Positions 14,010 through 24,264 of a stretch of 64,000 bases of DNA are shown piece after piece. The translations under genes were made by a program, and so were the position numbers. Origin of the DNA: Adineta steineri. Lineage: Eukaryota; Rotifera; Eurotatoria; Adinetida; Adinetidae. The notes under the pieces are model-generated. The model ran no database searches, had not been told where the DNA came from, and saw only the letters and a program-made list of their open reading frames with translations. Positions within the stretch are counted from its first letter, which is position 1; every line of letters starts with the position of its first letter. The stretch lies in NCBI GenBank assembly GCA_905250115.1, contig CAJNOI010000004.1, positions 1,385,759 to 1,449,758 of the forward strand. Reading direction: 5' to 3'.

Positions 14010-16480
14010 TTAATTTTCCATACGAAATGTGTCATCACACATATTTGGATCAATTGAAAGATCCGACGCATTGAGCAACTAAAGAGAAAATAAAATTTAT
14101 GAAATATAATTTCATTGAAATTATTTACAAAATCTTCTGCATTTAATTGTAAATCAGTTGGATCAATTAAACTGTCAAATGTATTTGAAAAATCATTTGC
14201 TAATTCTTTCGATAAATCTAATTTCGAACTATCAACATCTACAATAACAAAACAAAATGAATAGATATTCTTTAAAAAAAAGAATTTTTATTTTACCAGT
14301 TAATATTATATTCGGAATAGTTGGACTTTTCTGATTAACATTTGCTGATACAGTTACCGTTGTTTGAGTTTGACAATAACTTGCTGATCTAAAGATTAAA
14401 AGACAATTTAATTAAAATAGAAATATTTTACTATTAATATTAATTCTAAAGATTAGTGATCTAGTTTATTTTTATATGTACTTAGCAAATGATTTGTCTT
14501 TTATTTCTAAGAAAGAAGAAAAAGCAATATAAGCTGATATTCATTTTTCATTTATTGACAATAAATCTAGCCTTTGAAATGAATACTTACATATCATCCA
14601 AAAAATTTGGATAAATATTTCGTGGACGAAAATAATTCAATTGTATACCATTCATATCATTGGATAATGATGTTAAAACTGAATTTGCTGTGGGCGAATG
14701 ATTAGGATTTTGTTGTTGTGATGAAGATGATTGTTGTTGATGTTGTTGTTGTTGTTGAGTATAAAAATTATTATCCTAATATATACATATAAGATTAATT
14801 TGATTTATTTTAGAAATAATAATATATTTACTAATGTAATCTGATCGAAATGTGTAGGTAATGTAAAGTAAGGTTGTTGCTGATTATTATCTGTTGATTG
14901 CTGAGGTGAAAATGGGCCAAGATCATTGCCTGGACTAGGTAATAAATGTGGTGAATTTTGTGGAGAATAACTTGATTGAGATTGAGGACTTGAAGGTTCA
15001 ACGCGATAAACAGTTTGTTGATTCTAAATGAATAAAATATAGATTATTGGAAGTATATATATTGGAGTTACTTACAGGTAAAACATCAGGTGATGGTGAA
15101 TTTTGTCGACGTGGTGATGTTTGTTTAACTTCACCAATTGGACTATGACGTCGACGAATACTTGGACTTTGTTTTAATGGTCCAATTCTTGATGGTAATT
15201 GTTGTTGAGGACCCTAATATGAAACAAGTATGTATATATATATATATTTTTTTTTTAAAATTAAATATTTCTTACCAAACTATATAAATCTCCATCGCCA
15301 TTTTGTTGTGGTGAAGATGAACGAAAGAAATGTTGTGTTGTAGATGTTGGTGGTGATGGTGTTGTTGAAAATGATACTTGTTGATGGTGAAATGTATTTT
15401 CAGTACGTAAATCAGGTAATGAACCACCACGTGGATGATGATTTGGTGGTAACATAAGAACATTGGAACCTGTTGAACCACCACTATATCGTGGTCCTAA
15501 AAGTGTATGAGTATTATTTGATGGTGCCGATGCAACAGGTTGTGTTGGTAATGATGCTGTTGGTCCTATTGGTGTAGCCATTTGTGCTAAAGAATAACCC
15601 ATATTTGTTCGACCATTCATATAATTAGGATTTATATTATGATTTAAATCAAATTGATGATGTTGTTGTTGAAAAGGTGAATTTGATACTTGTAAATGAT
15701 GAGGATGATGAGAAGGAGATGAATAGAGTGATGGTTCATATTTAATATCAATCATATCGTAATTTGATGCTTGTCCTAGGAAATAGTAGTCATTTTTTAC
15801 AAATTAAAATGATTCTCCCTCCCACTACATATATACACACACATACCATTATTATCATTTTCAATTCGATTATGATAATGTGCAGCAACACTTGGCATTA
15901 TAGTATGATGAAGTGATGAATCTGAATGAGTTCTATAATGAGAGATAAAATTAAAAAAAAACATTTAATTCAATATATTTTAATACCGTCGCCATGATGA
16001 ATTGTCAGGTGGTTGCAAAAGCCGATCGGCTTCATGACCATTGTCCATCTAAATAATAAATAGAAAATAATAATTGCCATAGATATTATAAACATAATAA
16101 ATATACTTGAATTGTTTGAGGATAATTATTTGTACTATTATCATCTAAATTGTTCATTCCATTACATTCCTGATAATTCTAAATTTTAGGAAAAAAAAAT
16201 CAATCTTAATTGAATTTATGTTTCAAATTATTTTTTTTTACTTCAAAAGGTTTGTCATATTTACGTATTGGTACATCCAATTTAATTTTTCCTGTTGAAA
16301 CACGATCGGCTCTCTATACAATGAAATAATTTCTTTTTTCAATTTATCTATTCAATTATTTCCACATACTTGTTTAGCCGCTTCAACTTCATAAATAATT
16401 GTATTAAATGCTGCATCACCTTCTGCTTGTTTCTGTTGTATTAATGCAATTTTTTCAGCAAATTTTCTTGGACTACTCAT
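14010..16480 (-). CDS. CRTC: CREB-regulated transcription coactivator
   Basis: Twelve exons join in phase to 562 residues: 16480-16370, 16313-16242, 16178-16107, 16048-15987, 15932-15847, 15775-15276, 15213-15076, 15023-14832, 14775-14591, 14388-14297, 14238-14129 and 14078-14010. The N-terminus MSSPRKFAEKIALIQQKQAE is the CREB-binding helix of the family. WRRTHSDSSLH (Ser residues about 109-112) matches the conserved SIK/AMPK-phosphorylated, 14-3-3-binding site that controls nuclear entry. The middle is Pro/Gln/Ser-rich, as expected. The C-terminal activation region is recognisable from SPTIPNIILT and the acidic FDSLIDPTDLQL. Family knowledge: calcineurin dephosphorylates CRTC, which then joins CREB bZIP dimers at cAMP-responsive genes. 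The assignment rests on both ends plus the phosphosite, so it is firm. The gene diverges from the membrane protein at 17282. Confidence 0.93.
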
Positions 16481-17281
16481 TTCAAATAGTTATTAATTGT
16501 ACGAAAGGCAAAAAAATGAATAAATGTTGAAAATTGACAGGAGAAGAGAACTCGTCAAAACTAAAGAAGAGAAAAAAAAGGTAATATGTATGACAGAAAA
16601 AAAAATATTTATATTACCGTATAGAATTATTAGTCAACGTGGTCGATCAAAATCGAATGTATTTTTGGCAATAGCCGAAGAATCAATATATAACATTGTC
16701 AAGATTTTATTTTCTTTATCCAAAAGAAGAAAAAAAAGCAATATTTGAATAAGACAAAACAAGTTCGTGAAAACTGGCTTATGTAGTCAGAGAAACGGAA
16801 CAAATATGTTTATATGTAATATTTTTGAAAGAAATATGAATATAGAAATACGTATTCAAATTTAAATAGAATTAATAGGCAAACAATTATTAAATACTAT
16901 AATATGATATAAACATTTTATAGTTAGTCATTCGTCTATTTATTGATGAGCTTTACTTGTTGTTATTTGAGGTGCATGTGTGTGTGTTTTGTTTTCTGGG
17001 AATTCTGAACCAATTACAATCAATGAAAATAAATCATCCAAATTAATTTAATTCTATTAAAAAATAAATTAAAAAAATTTTCTTTACGATTTTTCACAAT
17101 ATTTTAATAAAGTTTATATAAATAATGTCTATTCATAATTATCTATTGGTTATTATTTTAACCAATAGAAACCAAAGAAAATGATAATTAACTTTTTTTT
17201 TGTCTTTTTTCTCGCGTCGCAGGCTTCATTGATAATCTCGTATGAAATGAATTGAATCTTGTAACATTCCATAAAAAAATT
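16481..17281. other. Intergenic and 5' flank between divergent genes
   Basis: An 801-bp AT-rich spacer upstream of both CRTC and the plus-strand membrane protein gene. It ends in a strong pyrimidine tract and AG at 17221-17222. No coding sequence is supported. Two tiny upstream reading frames (ATG AAA TGA and ATG AAT TGA) overlap at 17242-17255. Confidence 0.55.
17190..17222 (+). promoter_or_regulatory. Strong 3' splice acceptor in the 5' leader
   Basis: A long T/C tract (tttttttttgtcttttttct) runs into ctcgcgtcgcag at 17222, 60 nt before the start codon of the next gene. With no obvious coding exon upstream, this is either a 5' UTR intron acceptor or a spliced-leader trans-splice acceptor. 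Rotifers are known to trans-splice; its use here is inference. Confidence 0.45.
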
Positions 17282-18070
17282 ATGACGACAAATCGTTTTC
17301 AGGTTACATCAGTCAATGAACTTAATCGTGATAAAATATTATCTCATCCATCGGAAGTAATTCCATTAATTAATATACAAAATGATATACCAACACCACC
17401 TTCATTACCAATTTCATTTACATCTATTCATGAAACAAATAAAACATCAACACGCTTAAAAACTAGTTCAACAGCTTTAAATTTTATACGAAAACTTGAT
17501 CCAATAATTCATCATTCCAATAGTCATATAAATTTACCTGGTATTAATGAAACTGATGGAGGAGATTCATGTTACTCTACAATACAATCAAATACTTGGG
17601 ATACAAACTCACTTCATTTAAAAAATAGTTTTCTACATGAACTACGTTTAAAACGTCATGAACTACAAACTAAAGCAAAAAATATTCCAATCGATCAACG
17701 TATTGCATTAAATAATCGTCCATATAATGAAGAGTTATTACGTGCACAAGATATTTTTGCTATACATTTTGAATTAAATGATACTGAGAATATTCCAGAT
17801 AATATCTTTAATGAAGATTCACAAGAAAAAATTCGAAATAAAATTTTTGATGAATTAGATCGTCAACGAAAGAAAAAATTTCATAAACAACATCGTCAAT
17901 TATTTTTAGGTCGAGCATTATTATTCCTTATGGTAGCAATATTAGTATTTATGGCTACTACATTAATTTGTGCTGTTATGAATCTATATGATCGTGCGGA
18001 ATATTTTAATATAACATTATCAAATGATACATTTTTATCAATGATATATGATACATCTACTAATACTTAA
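17282..18070 (+). CDS. Single-pass membrane protein of unknown function
   Basis: One exon encodes 262 residues from the ATG at 17282. The frame is open slightly further upstream, but no earlier in-frame ATG exists. The N-terminal 200 residues are polar and probably cytosolic. They end in a highly charged helical stretch (DELDRQRKKKFHKQHRQL) directly before one hydrophobic segment at about residues 215-238 (LLFLMVAILVFMATTLICAV). A short C-terminal tail with N-x-S/T sites follows, suggesting an N-in, C-out orientation. There is no signal peptide. I do not recognise the family. The gene is in tandem with the Pygopus-like gene 267 bp downstream. Both have pyrimidine-AG tracts near the start, so co-transcription with trans-splicing is possible but unproven. 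Confidence 0.75.
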   Translation: MTTNRFQVTSVNELNRDKILSHPSEVIPLINIQNDIPTPPSLPISFTSIHETNKTSTRLKTSSTALNFIRKLDPIIHHSNSHINLPGINETDGGDSCYSTIQSNTWDTNSLHLKNSFLHELRLKRHELQTKAKNIPIDQRIALNNRPYNEELLRAQDIFAIHFELNDTENIPDNIFNEDSQEKIRNKIFDELDRQRKKKFHKQHRQLFLGRALLFLMVAILVFMATTLICAVMNLYDRAEYFNITLSNDTFLSMIYDTSTNT

Positions 18071-18318
18071 ATAGACATAATGAGAAGAATAGATAGATCT
18101 GATGAATTAATTAGTCTTACTAGAATAGTCCATTGTTTTATATAGTACGCATGCTTAATGCACAATCGCAATGAATATTTTTATTTTTAGTTTACTCGCT
18201 TGATATACATCTATGATATGAATTTAAATATGTCATAAGAAATAGTTTTATATTATTTTTTTTTTCTAATTATTCGTGATTAATTTAGATAGTAAATAGA
18301 TCTTTATTGAGAATATAT

Positions 18319-18337
18319 ATTTGTTTTTCCTTTTCAG
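18319..18337 (+). promoter_or_regulatory. Splice acceptor abutting the Pygopus start codon
   Basis: The tract ttgtttttccttttcag ends exactly one base before the ATG. No upstream exon with a compatible donor and coding frame is visible, so a 5' UTR cis-intron or a spliced leader is likely. Confidence 0.5.
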
Positions 18338-19054
18338 ATGTCAAAGCCAGGTTTAACGACTCCACCAAGTGCTCGAGCAGCAAGTCCTCTTAATACAAGT
18401 ACAGGTGGAAATGGCAATCAATTACCTTCACTTAGTAATACTCCACCACCTCCTGGTGATGATATGCAACCACCACAACAACAACGGATGCATCAACAAC
18501 AATCATTACCACCTATGCATTTTGGTGGACCACGAGGTCCTCCACCTCCACATATGATGCATCCTGGTGGACATCCTCCACCACAACCAGGTCAATTTGT
18601 TGATGATTTTTATGGACCAGGACCACCACCTATGATGCATCCACATCCACATATGATGCATGGTCCACCACCTTCTCATCATCATCCACATATGAGTAAT
18701 TTACTTGGTGGTCCTGGTCCACCACCACCTCATGCACGTGGTATGATGCTTATGCATGGACCACCACCACCACAAATGATGCCACGTACTTATCCACCAC
18801 ATACACATCATATTAATAATCCACAAAATCCAAATTCATCTTCAATTGCTATATGTGGTTCATGTCATAAAGAAGCACAAGATACTGAAGGGACAGTGCT
18901 TTGTGAATCAGGTTGTAATTTTTTTTATCATCGAACATGTGTTGGATTAACAGAACATGCATTGAAAATGCTTATTCATGAAAATTATGCAGAATGGGTA
19001 TGCGACAAATGCTTTGCAGAAAAACATGTACCACCTGTTAAACTTAAATCTTGA
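18338..19054 (+). CDS. PYGO: Pygopus-like PHD-finger protein
   Basis: One exon encodes 238 residues. Residues 1-165 are Pro/His/Met/Gln-rich, with many PPPP and HMM motifs. The C-terminal domain at about 168-228 is a PHD finger with spaced zinc ligands: CGSC, LCESGC, FYHRTC and VCDKC. Together with TEHALKMLIHE this closely follows the Pygopus PHD arrangement. In other animals Pygopus binds BCL9/Legless through the PHD rear face and reads H3K4me, acting in beta-catenin/TCF transcription in the nucleus. The usual N-terminal homology box with an NPF motif is not visible here, so it is either lost or in an unfound upstream exon. A polyadenylation-like AATAAA occurs at about 19109. The PHD call is strong; the Pygopus assignment is good but rests on one domain. 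Confidence 0.82.
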   Translation: MSKPGLTTPPSARAASPLNTSTGGNGNQLPSLSNTPPPPGDDMQPPQQQRMHQQQSLPPMHFGGPRGPPPPHMMHPGGHPPPQPGQFVDDFYGPGPPPMMHPHPHMMHGPPPSHHHPHMSNLLGGPGPPPPHARGMMLMHGPPPPQMMPRTYPPHTHHINNPQNPNSSSIAICGSCHKEAQDTEGTVLCESGCNFFYHRTCVGLTEHALKMLIHENYAEWVCDKCFAEKHVPPVKLKS

Positions 19055-19226
19055 ATTTTTCTTTTTCTTCTTCTTCTGTATGTATAAATCTTATTGTATA
19101 ATGTAGAATAATAAATGTCAACTTAATGTTCATCTTATTGAAATCTTTAATAGAAATCAGATCGTGCCTTTTATTTCGTTACAATATCTGAGATTAAAAT
19201 TAAAAAAAATATACATATAATATTAT

Positions 19227-20651
19227 TTAAATTCGATGTTCACTTTGATCGATATTAAATACGTCTAAAACAAATCGATTCACTGTTTCAATTGAATATT
19301 GAATACAAGTCTGATTATTTTCCACTTGTCGTCGAATATATTTTATACATTCAGGTGACATTAATTTTATACTAGGAATATTACTCATCATCGTAAAGAA
19401 TTCTGGAGCATGTGTACGTGCAAGTATATATAATGATTCAATGCTGGATGACATAAAACAAATATTTAATGATTCAAAACTAACTCTCATCATACATGCA
19501 CATACTAAATATTGATATATATCAGATATTAAATGAAATGCAACTGCTGCTGTGCCCCAAACATGTGCCATTTTATGTATAGGTGAAAATTGTTTTGATT
19601 GATTACCATTTTCATCAAAATAACGTCCAATATCATCTAACATTTTGAATACATCAATATTTAAATGTTGTTGTTGTTGCTGAAAAATTGTTGATCCATA
19701 ACCAAAAAGAAAGAGATTGAGAGCAACATAAAGACTATTTGCATGTTGAAGACTATTAGATGGAAGACGAGCAGCATATGAAAGTAACCAATGAGCACTA
19801 GGTATAGCTATATTTGGCTGAAGAACAAATTGAAGTACAATCTGTCGCCATATATAACGACATTTTTCTGGACTTGGATTATCCATATTTAATTGACTAA
19901 GAAAATCATCATACGTTGAATCTAAAAGAAGAAGATATCCTTCAGTTAGTTAATCTTTATCATTAAGAAAACGTACTAAATCTTGAACGTTTTCGACCTT
20001 TTATAAGATTACATTTAAATTCTGCTTGAAATTCAAGTTTCATTCCTATATCTTCTAATTTTTTTTGTTGTCGATCTTTTATCACTTTATCGTGAAGAGT
20101 TATTATTTCTGTTATATTATTTAAATTGCTTGCTAGTATTTCCGCTTGATCATATTGACAGTGTGCTTGTTCAATATGACCTATTGTTTGATAAGCTTCA
20201 GCACAAATTAAACGTAAATTAAATAATATTTGTTGATCATAATCATCTGAACGTATAAGAAATATTCGAGTTAAAAATTCGCATATATCAGCAGGTGCAT
20301 GTTTATTTGTATGTGTGTATATCCACATTTGTAGATCACTATAATTATAAAGTGTAGTATCATTTGGATATTTTGCAAGAGCAATGGTTACACGTGATAG
20401 AACATTTAATAGATTGGAATTTTCAATAGCACTAAAACAATAAACAATCAAATAAAAATTTTACTATTGAAAGAAAATTATACGCTTCAGTTCTTTGTTG
20501 CTTTAAAACTTGTGTTATAGCGAGACTAGATAAATCAAAAATATTCATTTGATCGACATTGAATGAGTCATATTCTCTTTCTGAAAGCAAATAGAAACGA
20601 AAAAAAAACAAATGAAATGTTTTCTTTGACCTACTCACCTACAACTTCCAT
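19227..20651 (-). CDS. Helical protein of unknown function
   Basis: Four coding exons join in phase: 20651-20639, 20580-20484, 20431-19977 and 19921-19227, giving 419 residues. The ATG at 20651 is chosen because the preceding candidate exon (ending at a GTAAGT donor near 20770) has an in-frame stop and so is probably 5' UTR. The sequence is rich in Leu, Ala and Ile and reads as stacked helices. One stretch (AEAYQTIGHIEQAHCQYDQA) resembles a TPR helix pair. There is a basic patch (IKGRKRSRF) near residue 188 and a Gln run near the middle. No signal peptide or clear membrane span is present, and I cannot name the family. It is tail-to-tail with the Pygopus-like gene. Confidence 0.7.
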
Positions 20652-21132
20652 GCCGTTAACAATATTTCTATTAAAAAAATAAAAAATAAGTATACGAAAT
20701 CTACATATGTGTACAACTATTAGTATTCAATCATTTAGTTGTTGTAATTTAGACATGAGCAAGTACTTACAATATATGATAATTCGATTTCAATTAGATG
20801 CCAGTTAATGTTTTTATTATTTATCTATTTAAAATTTAAAATTGTAAAAATATATGTCGTGTATGTTCTGCATAAATAATGTATAGTACTCTATATATGT
20901 TACTATGTTGTGATGTATTTATAGAGAAGAAAAATTATTCAGGTCAAAGGAGTGCTTTCTCTATTATAAAAACTTGGAATTTTCCAAGTAAATATTGTAA
21001 AGAAGGAGAACATGCTATTGACCGATTGTTTTGTAAATTCAATCATGCTAAATTATTTCTAATTTCGTTGCTATGAGATGATTATCTTTCTTTTTGTAAA
21101 ATGAATTTTTACATTTACTTATAAAACCAAGT
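20652..21132. other. Divergent intergenic spacer, probable 5' UTR exon
   Basis: A spacer between a minus-strand and a plus-strand gene. On the minus strand a strong donor (ATATATT then GTAAGTACTT, near 20770) and an acceptor near 20671 suggest a non-coding first exon for the 419-residue gene. The short plus-strand frame at 20879-21076 has no support. Confidence 0.45.
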
Positions 21133-22862
21133 ATGATTAATAATAAACCACACGGTATAAATCTTGATGATAAACTTGTAAATGAATGTGAATATACAGC
21201 AGTTATTGTTGGACGAGATCTATCATCATATTTAATTGCTCTGATACTTAAACAACATGGTCATCATGTAGCTATTGTTAGTCGACCAAATACACCAATA
21301 ATGGTTGATCTATATGAATATTTATCATTGAAATATTTGTATGAAGCAGCACGACGACTTCGTTCTATTCAATCTCTTTGTACAAAAGGTTTTCAATTCA
21401 AATTTGATGAAAAGACATCTGACTTCGATTGGCAACAATTAACAAATGAATGTAAACAAGATTTTTTGCAAACAAAACAAAATTTGGAAAAAGAAATTTT
21501 TAAGAAAGATATTAGTATATATGAAGGTACTATTGTCATGATTGAAGATTATGTTCTTCGAATTATTAGTGAAGGTATTAAAGAATGAGAAAAGAAACTA
21601 ATGATTTTATAGATCTTTCTATATTTATTATGAAAGATGAATTAACTCAAATTGCTGTTCTACGAACAAAATATGTAATAATGAGTAGTGATATTTGTCG
21701 TTGTACAATGAAAGACTATTCAAATCAAATTAATCATAATAGAATATTGAAGACACTAGTTGATATTATTCATTTGGATCAAATACCCAAGGTAGATTCT
21801 ATATATTTTTAAACGGTTTGTTCACTGTTATTATTTCTCAGAGTTTAACTGTAATTGGTGGCGGTACTGTTGGTACATCAGTGGCTTCATGTATGAAAGA
21901 GTTAGGTTGTATTTCAGTAACTATTATCGAACAGCAATTACATTGTCTAATGAGTATCAATCATATTGATAGAGAAATAGCTGCTTATATTGAATCAATG
22001 CTGATTAAACAACAAATCAATATTATTACAAAATGTGCTGTAAATTATCTTACAGAAACTGCACCTTATTCTACGACTGATTCAATTAAGTTAATATTAT
22101 CGTTAAATATTTTTTTTGATAGATTTAATTGTATGATACTATTGTAGAACTGATTTTCAATTTATTGCTATTGGTACAAAACGAAAATTGAATACAGTAC
22201 ATAATATTCCAACAACAGCTCTTATTCAGTTAATTGAACGTGTTTCATTTGGACGTAAAATTCAACTAGGAACAACGATGGAAGATGAACATGGAGAAAC
22301 AGTAGTTATACCTATAACACCTATTGTTCCAATTGATTATCAACGTGTGAAAAGTTTTTGTTCGATAGAACAAGGTATAAGTATTGCCTATCGAACAATT
22401 TGTCAATGTTTAAATGATCCCAAACCTAATTTTGTCATGCCTTCATTTATATTCACAATACCTCCATTATTATTAATGGGACAAACACGAATACCAGCTG
22501 ATAATATGTTTATTTGTCGAGTAACTGTTCCGCCTACGATAAAATATACTATTGATACACCTCCTCGTGGTTAGCTTGTATATGTGTATTTATACTGAAA
22601 TTAATTTATTCCTTCAGGCTTTGGTAAATTGTGGATATCTCGAACACGTAAAGTACTCTGTGGTGTTCAGCTTGTCAGTGAACATGTGTTTATGTTTGGT
22701 AAAGCATTCAGTATTCTTATTCGCAATGAAATATCATTGAATGATCTATGCAATCGAATTGAGTTACCTGGTTCAATTGGTGAAGTTGTACAAATAATGA
22801 TTAAACAAGCTATGTATAATATTAATAAAACCTTCATATCGATTGAGGAAGGACATTTATAA
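21133..22862 (+). CDS. Flavin disulfide-reductase-like protein, probable pseudoenzyme
   Basis: Five exons join in phase to 511 residues: 21133-21574, 21613-21791, 21842-22089, 22148-22569 and 22618-22862. The order of elements follows thioredoxin/glutathione reductases. First is an N-terminal Rossmann segment (AVIVGRDLSSYLIALILKQ), then a long helical region (LYEAARRLRSIQSL...). A second Rossmann motif (VIGGGTVGTSVASCMKELG) follows, then DFQFIAIGTKRKLN in place of the usual LVAIGR segment, and last a dimerisation-like C-terminal domain. Catalytic features are missing. The FAD glycine motif is degenerate (GRDLSS). The redox CxxxxC pair after it is absent (MVDLYEYLSLKY). The late GD motif is not visible, and the C-terminal HxxxxE becomes SIGE. 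I infer a divergent, non-catalytic paralog that keeps an open frame. Intron 1 is only 38 nt; skipping its removal would give a stop at 21586. Confidence 0.7.
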
Positions 22863-22959
22863 TTTTAAATAGTTAAGGTATTCTCTTCCTATATATATAT
22901 ATGTATTAATTAATAATTATAAAACTATCCAATAAATAATGATAAATAAAAATATTAAA

Positions 22960-23110
22960 ATTAAAATTGGGTTGTAATTAAAACTAAAAATTAAAATTGA
23001 ATTAAAGTTGAATTAACGTTGAATTAAAGTTAAAAATTCAATTAAAATGACAGCATTATTATTAATAAGATAAAATAAAATAAAAATATTTAAAATAAAA
23101 TAAAATTTAT
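22960..23110. repeat. AT-rich degenerate tandem-like repeat
   Basis: Short units based on AATTAAAATTGAATTAAAG recur with variation, then AATAAAATAAAAT units. It is visible by eye but irregular, and no element boundary is evident. Confidence 0.5.
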
Positions 23111-23172
23111 TGTAAGATATTTATTAAAATAAAAATGAAAAAATGAAAAAATTATGTTAATTCATATTGTTG

Positions 23173-23202
23173 ACGTTTCGGGTTAGAATTGCCCTTCATC
23201 AG
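23173..23202 (-). ncRNA. Hammerhead-ribozyme-like core motif
   Basis: On the minus strand CTGATGA (23202-23196) is followed by A, GGG, a loop, CCC (23182-23180), GAAA and CGTC. This reproduces the hammerhead core CUGANGA - stem II - GAAA with a 3-bp GGG/CCC stem. Penelope-like retroelements carry such motifs in their terminal repeats with very similar sequence. No reverse transcriptase is in the window, so this would be an orphan terminal fragment. Stems I and III are not clearly closed, so activity is uncertain. Confidence 0.45.
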
Positions 23203-24172
23203 AACGTGGTGACAAAACTATATATATATGTATTTGTATTTAAGTACACGCTATTGGGTGTGGGCGTGGGTGAGCGAGTAGATTAAATATCCCCACTCAC
23301 ACGGAACCTCATGATGATATATGATAATTATGAACCACAAATAGTTTCTCCTTTTCAGTTGAAAATTTTGCAATTTTAGTCATTGAAAATACCTTTATTA
23401 CAGTTTCTGAGAAAGTAATTTAAGAAGGTGATTCTTTTTAATAACCGTTTATATATTTACTACCCATCGACAACATATTAATTGTATTATCAGATACTTT
23501 ATTATAAAAACTCTGCCAATATTTTTCATTTTAATCGAAATCAAAAAAAGAATCAGATGAAAGATAACATTTTATCTATTATCTCAATTTTCGTACTCCA
23601 ACAATTGACTGAACAAGTAACCGACAAATTAATTATTCGTGCAACGAACCATCCAACAACGAATTTCCCAGTCACCCCTCTAGGGACACCAATAGAAGAA
23701 AACATCAAATCTCTACCGAATAATTAATAAATTTTCAGGGTGCTAAAACGAAGTGCAATATGATTAAAATAAAAAAAATCGAAATCCAGAGAAAAACCGG
23801 AGGCCAGAAATATGTCGGAAAAACTTGAAGACTTCGAAATTTTTTTGGATCTTTGAGATTTTCGTTGAGTCAGATCTGGTACGTTTTACGGTTTCTCGGA
23901 AGAAGATTAGAAATAGTAAATAAAGAGGATATTGGGTATTTTATGGATCTGGATAGGTATTTTGTGCCTTTTTTCGGATTGATTAACCGCATTCGAAATA
24001 TAATTGGCCGTCGTGCCAGTTCCGCATCGATGAATTTGTTTGATTTTACTGTTTTTTTGCACTGCATAATATTGTTTTCAAAAATAACCAGGTGAAGTTT
24101 GTCCTTGAGTGACAAGAAAAAAACACATGTCTTTGAAGGCGTCAAAAAACTGAAGAAAAATCAATCACTGTC

Positions 24173-24181
24173 TATATAAAG
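24173..24181 (+). promoter_or_regulatory. TATA box of the ART-TPR gene
   Basis: TATATAAAG lies 84 bp before the start codon, giving room for a transcription start about 30 bp downstream and a 50-60 nt leader. It is the clearest core promoter in the window. Confidence 0.6.
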
Positions 24182-24264
24182 AAAAACGGTGATCTTTCTT
24201 TTCATTCAAACAACAATATCTACTGGCAAGTTCACCTTCACCAACAAGTTACAACAAGATCAGC

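Larger units (their letters stand above)
22863..24172. other. Repeat-rich intergenic region
   Basis: This region holds a degenerate AATTAAA/TTGAATT tandem-like stretch (22960-23110), a hammerhead-like motif (23173-23202), a short TGTGGG-like patch (23250-23265) and about 800 bp upstream of the ART-TPR gene. Short open frames at 23482-24145 on both strands have no recognisable content. The region looks like degraded retroelement sequence plus a promoter. Confidence 0.5.

Noticed and set aside
14460-14500. Possible extra CRTC exon
   Set aside because: In the phase required by its neighbours it contains a stop; skipping it joins the conserved C-terminal region correctly.
18369-18691. His/Trp-rich frames on both strands over the Pygopus gene
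   Set aside because: Shadows of the CCA/CAT-rich Pro/His/Met coding sequence.
20879-21076. 65-codon frame upstream of the reductase-like gene
   Set aside because: No motif, no splice link in phase; probably 5' flank.
21575-21594. 20-nt intron or -1 frameshift in the reductase-like gene
   Set aside because: A 38-nt GT-AG intron (21575-21612) with a better T-rich acceptor gives the same frame, so no frameshift or ultra-short intron is needed.
23853-24145. 80- to 91-codon frames on both strands upstream of the ART-TPR gene
   Set aside because: No family resemblance; mutual overlap on opposite strands and position in the promoter region suggest chance.
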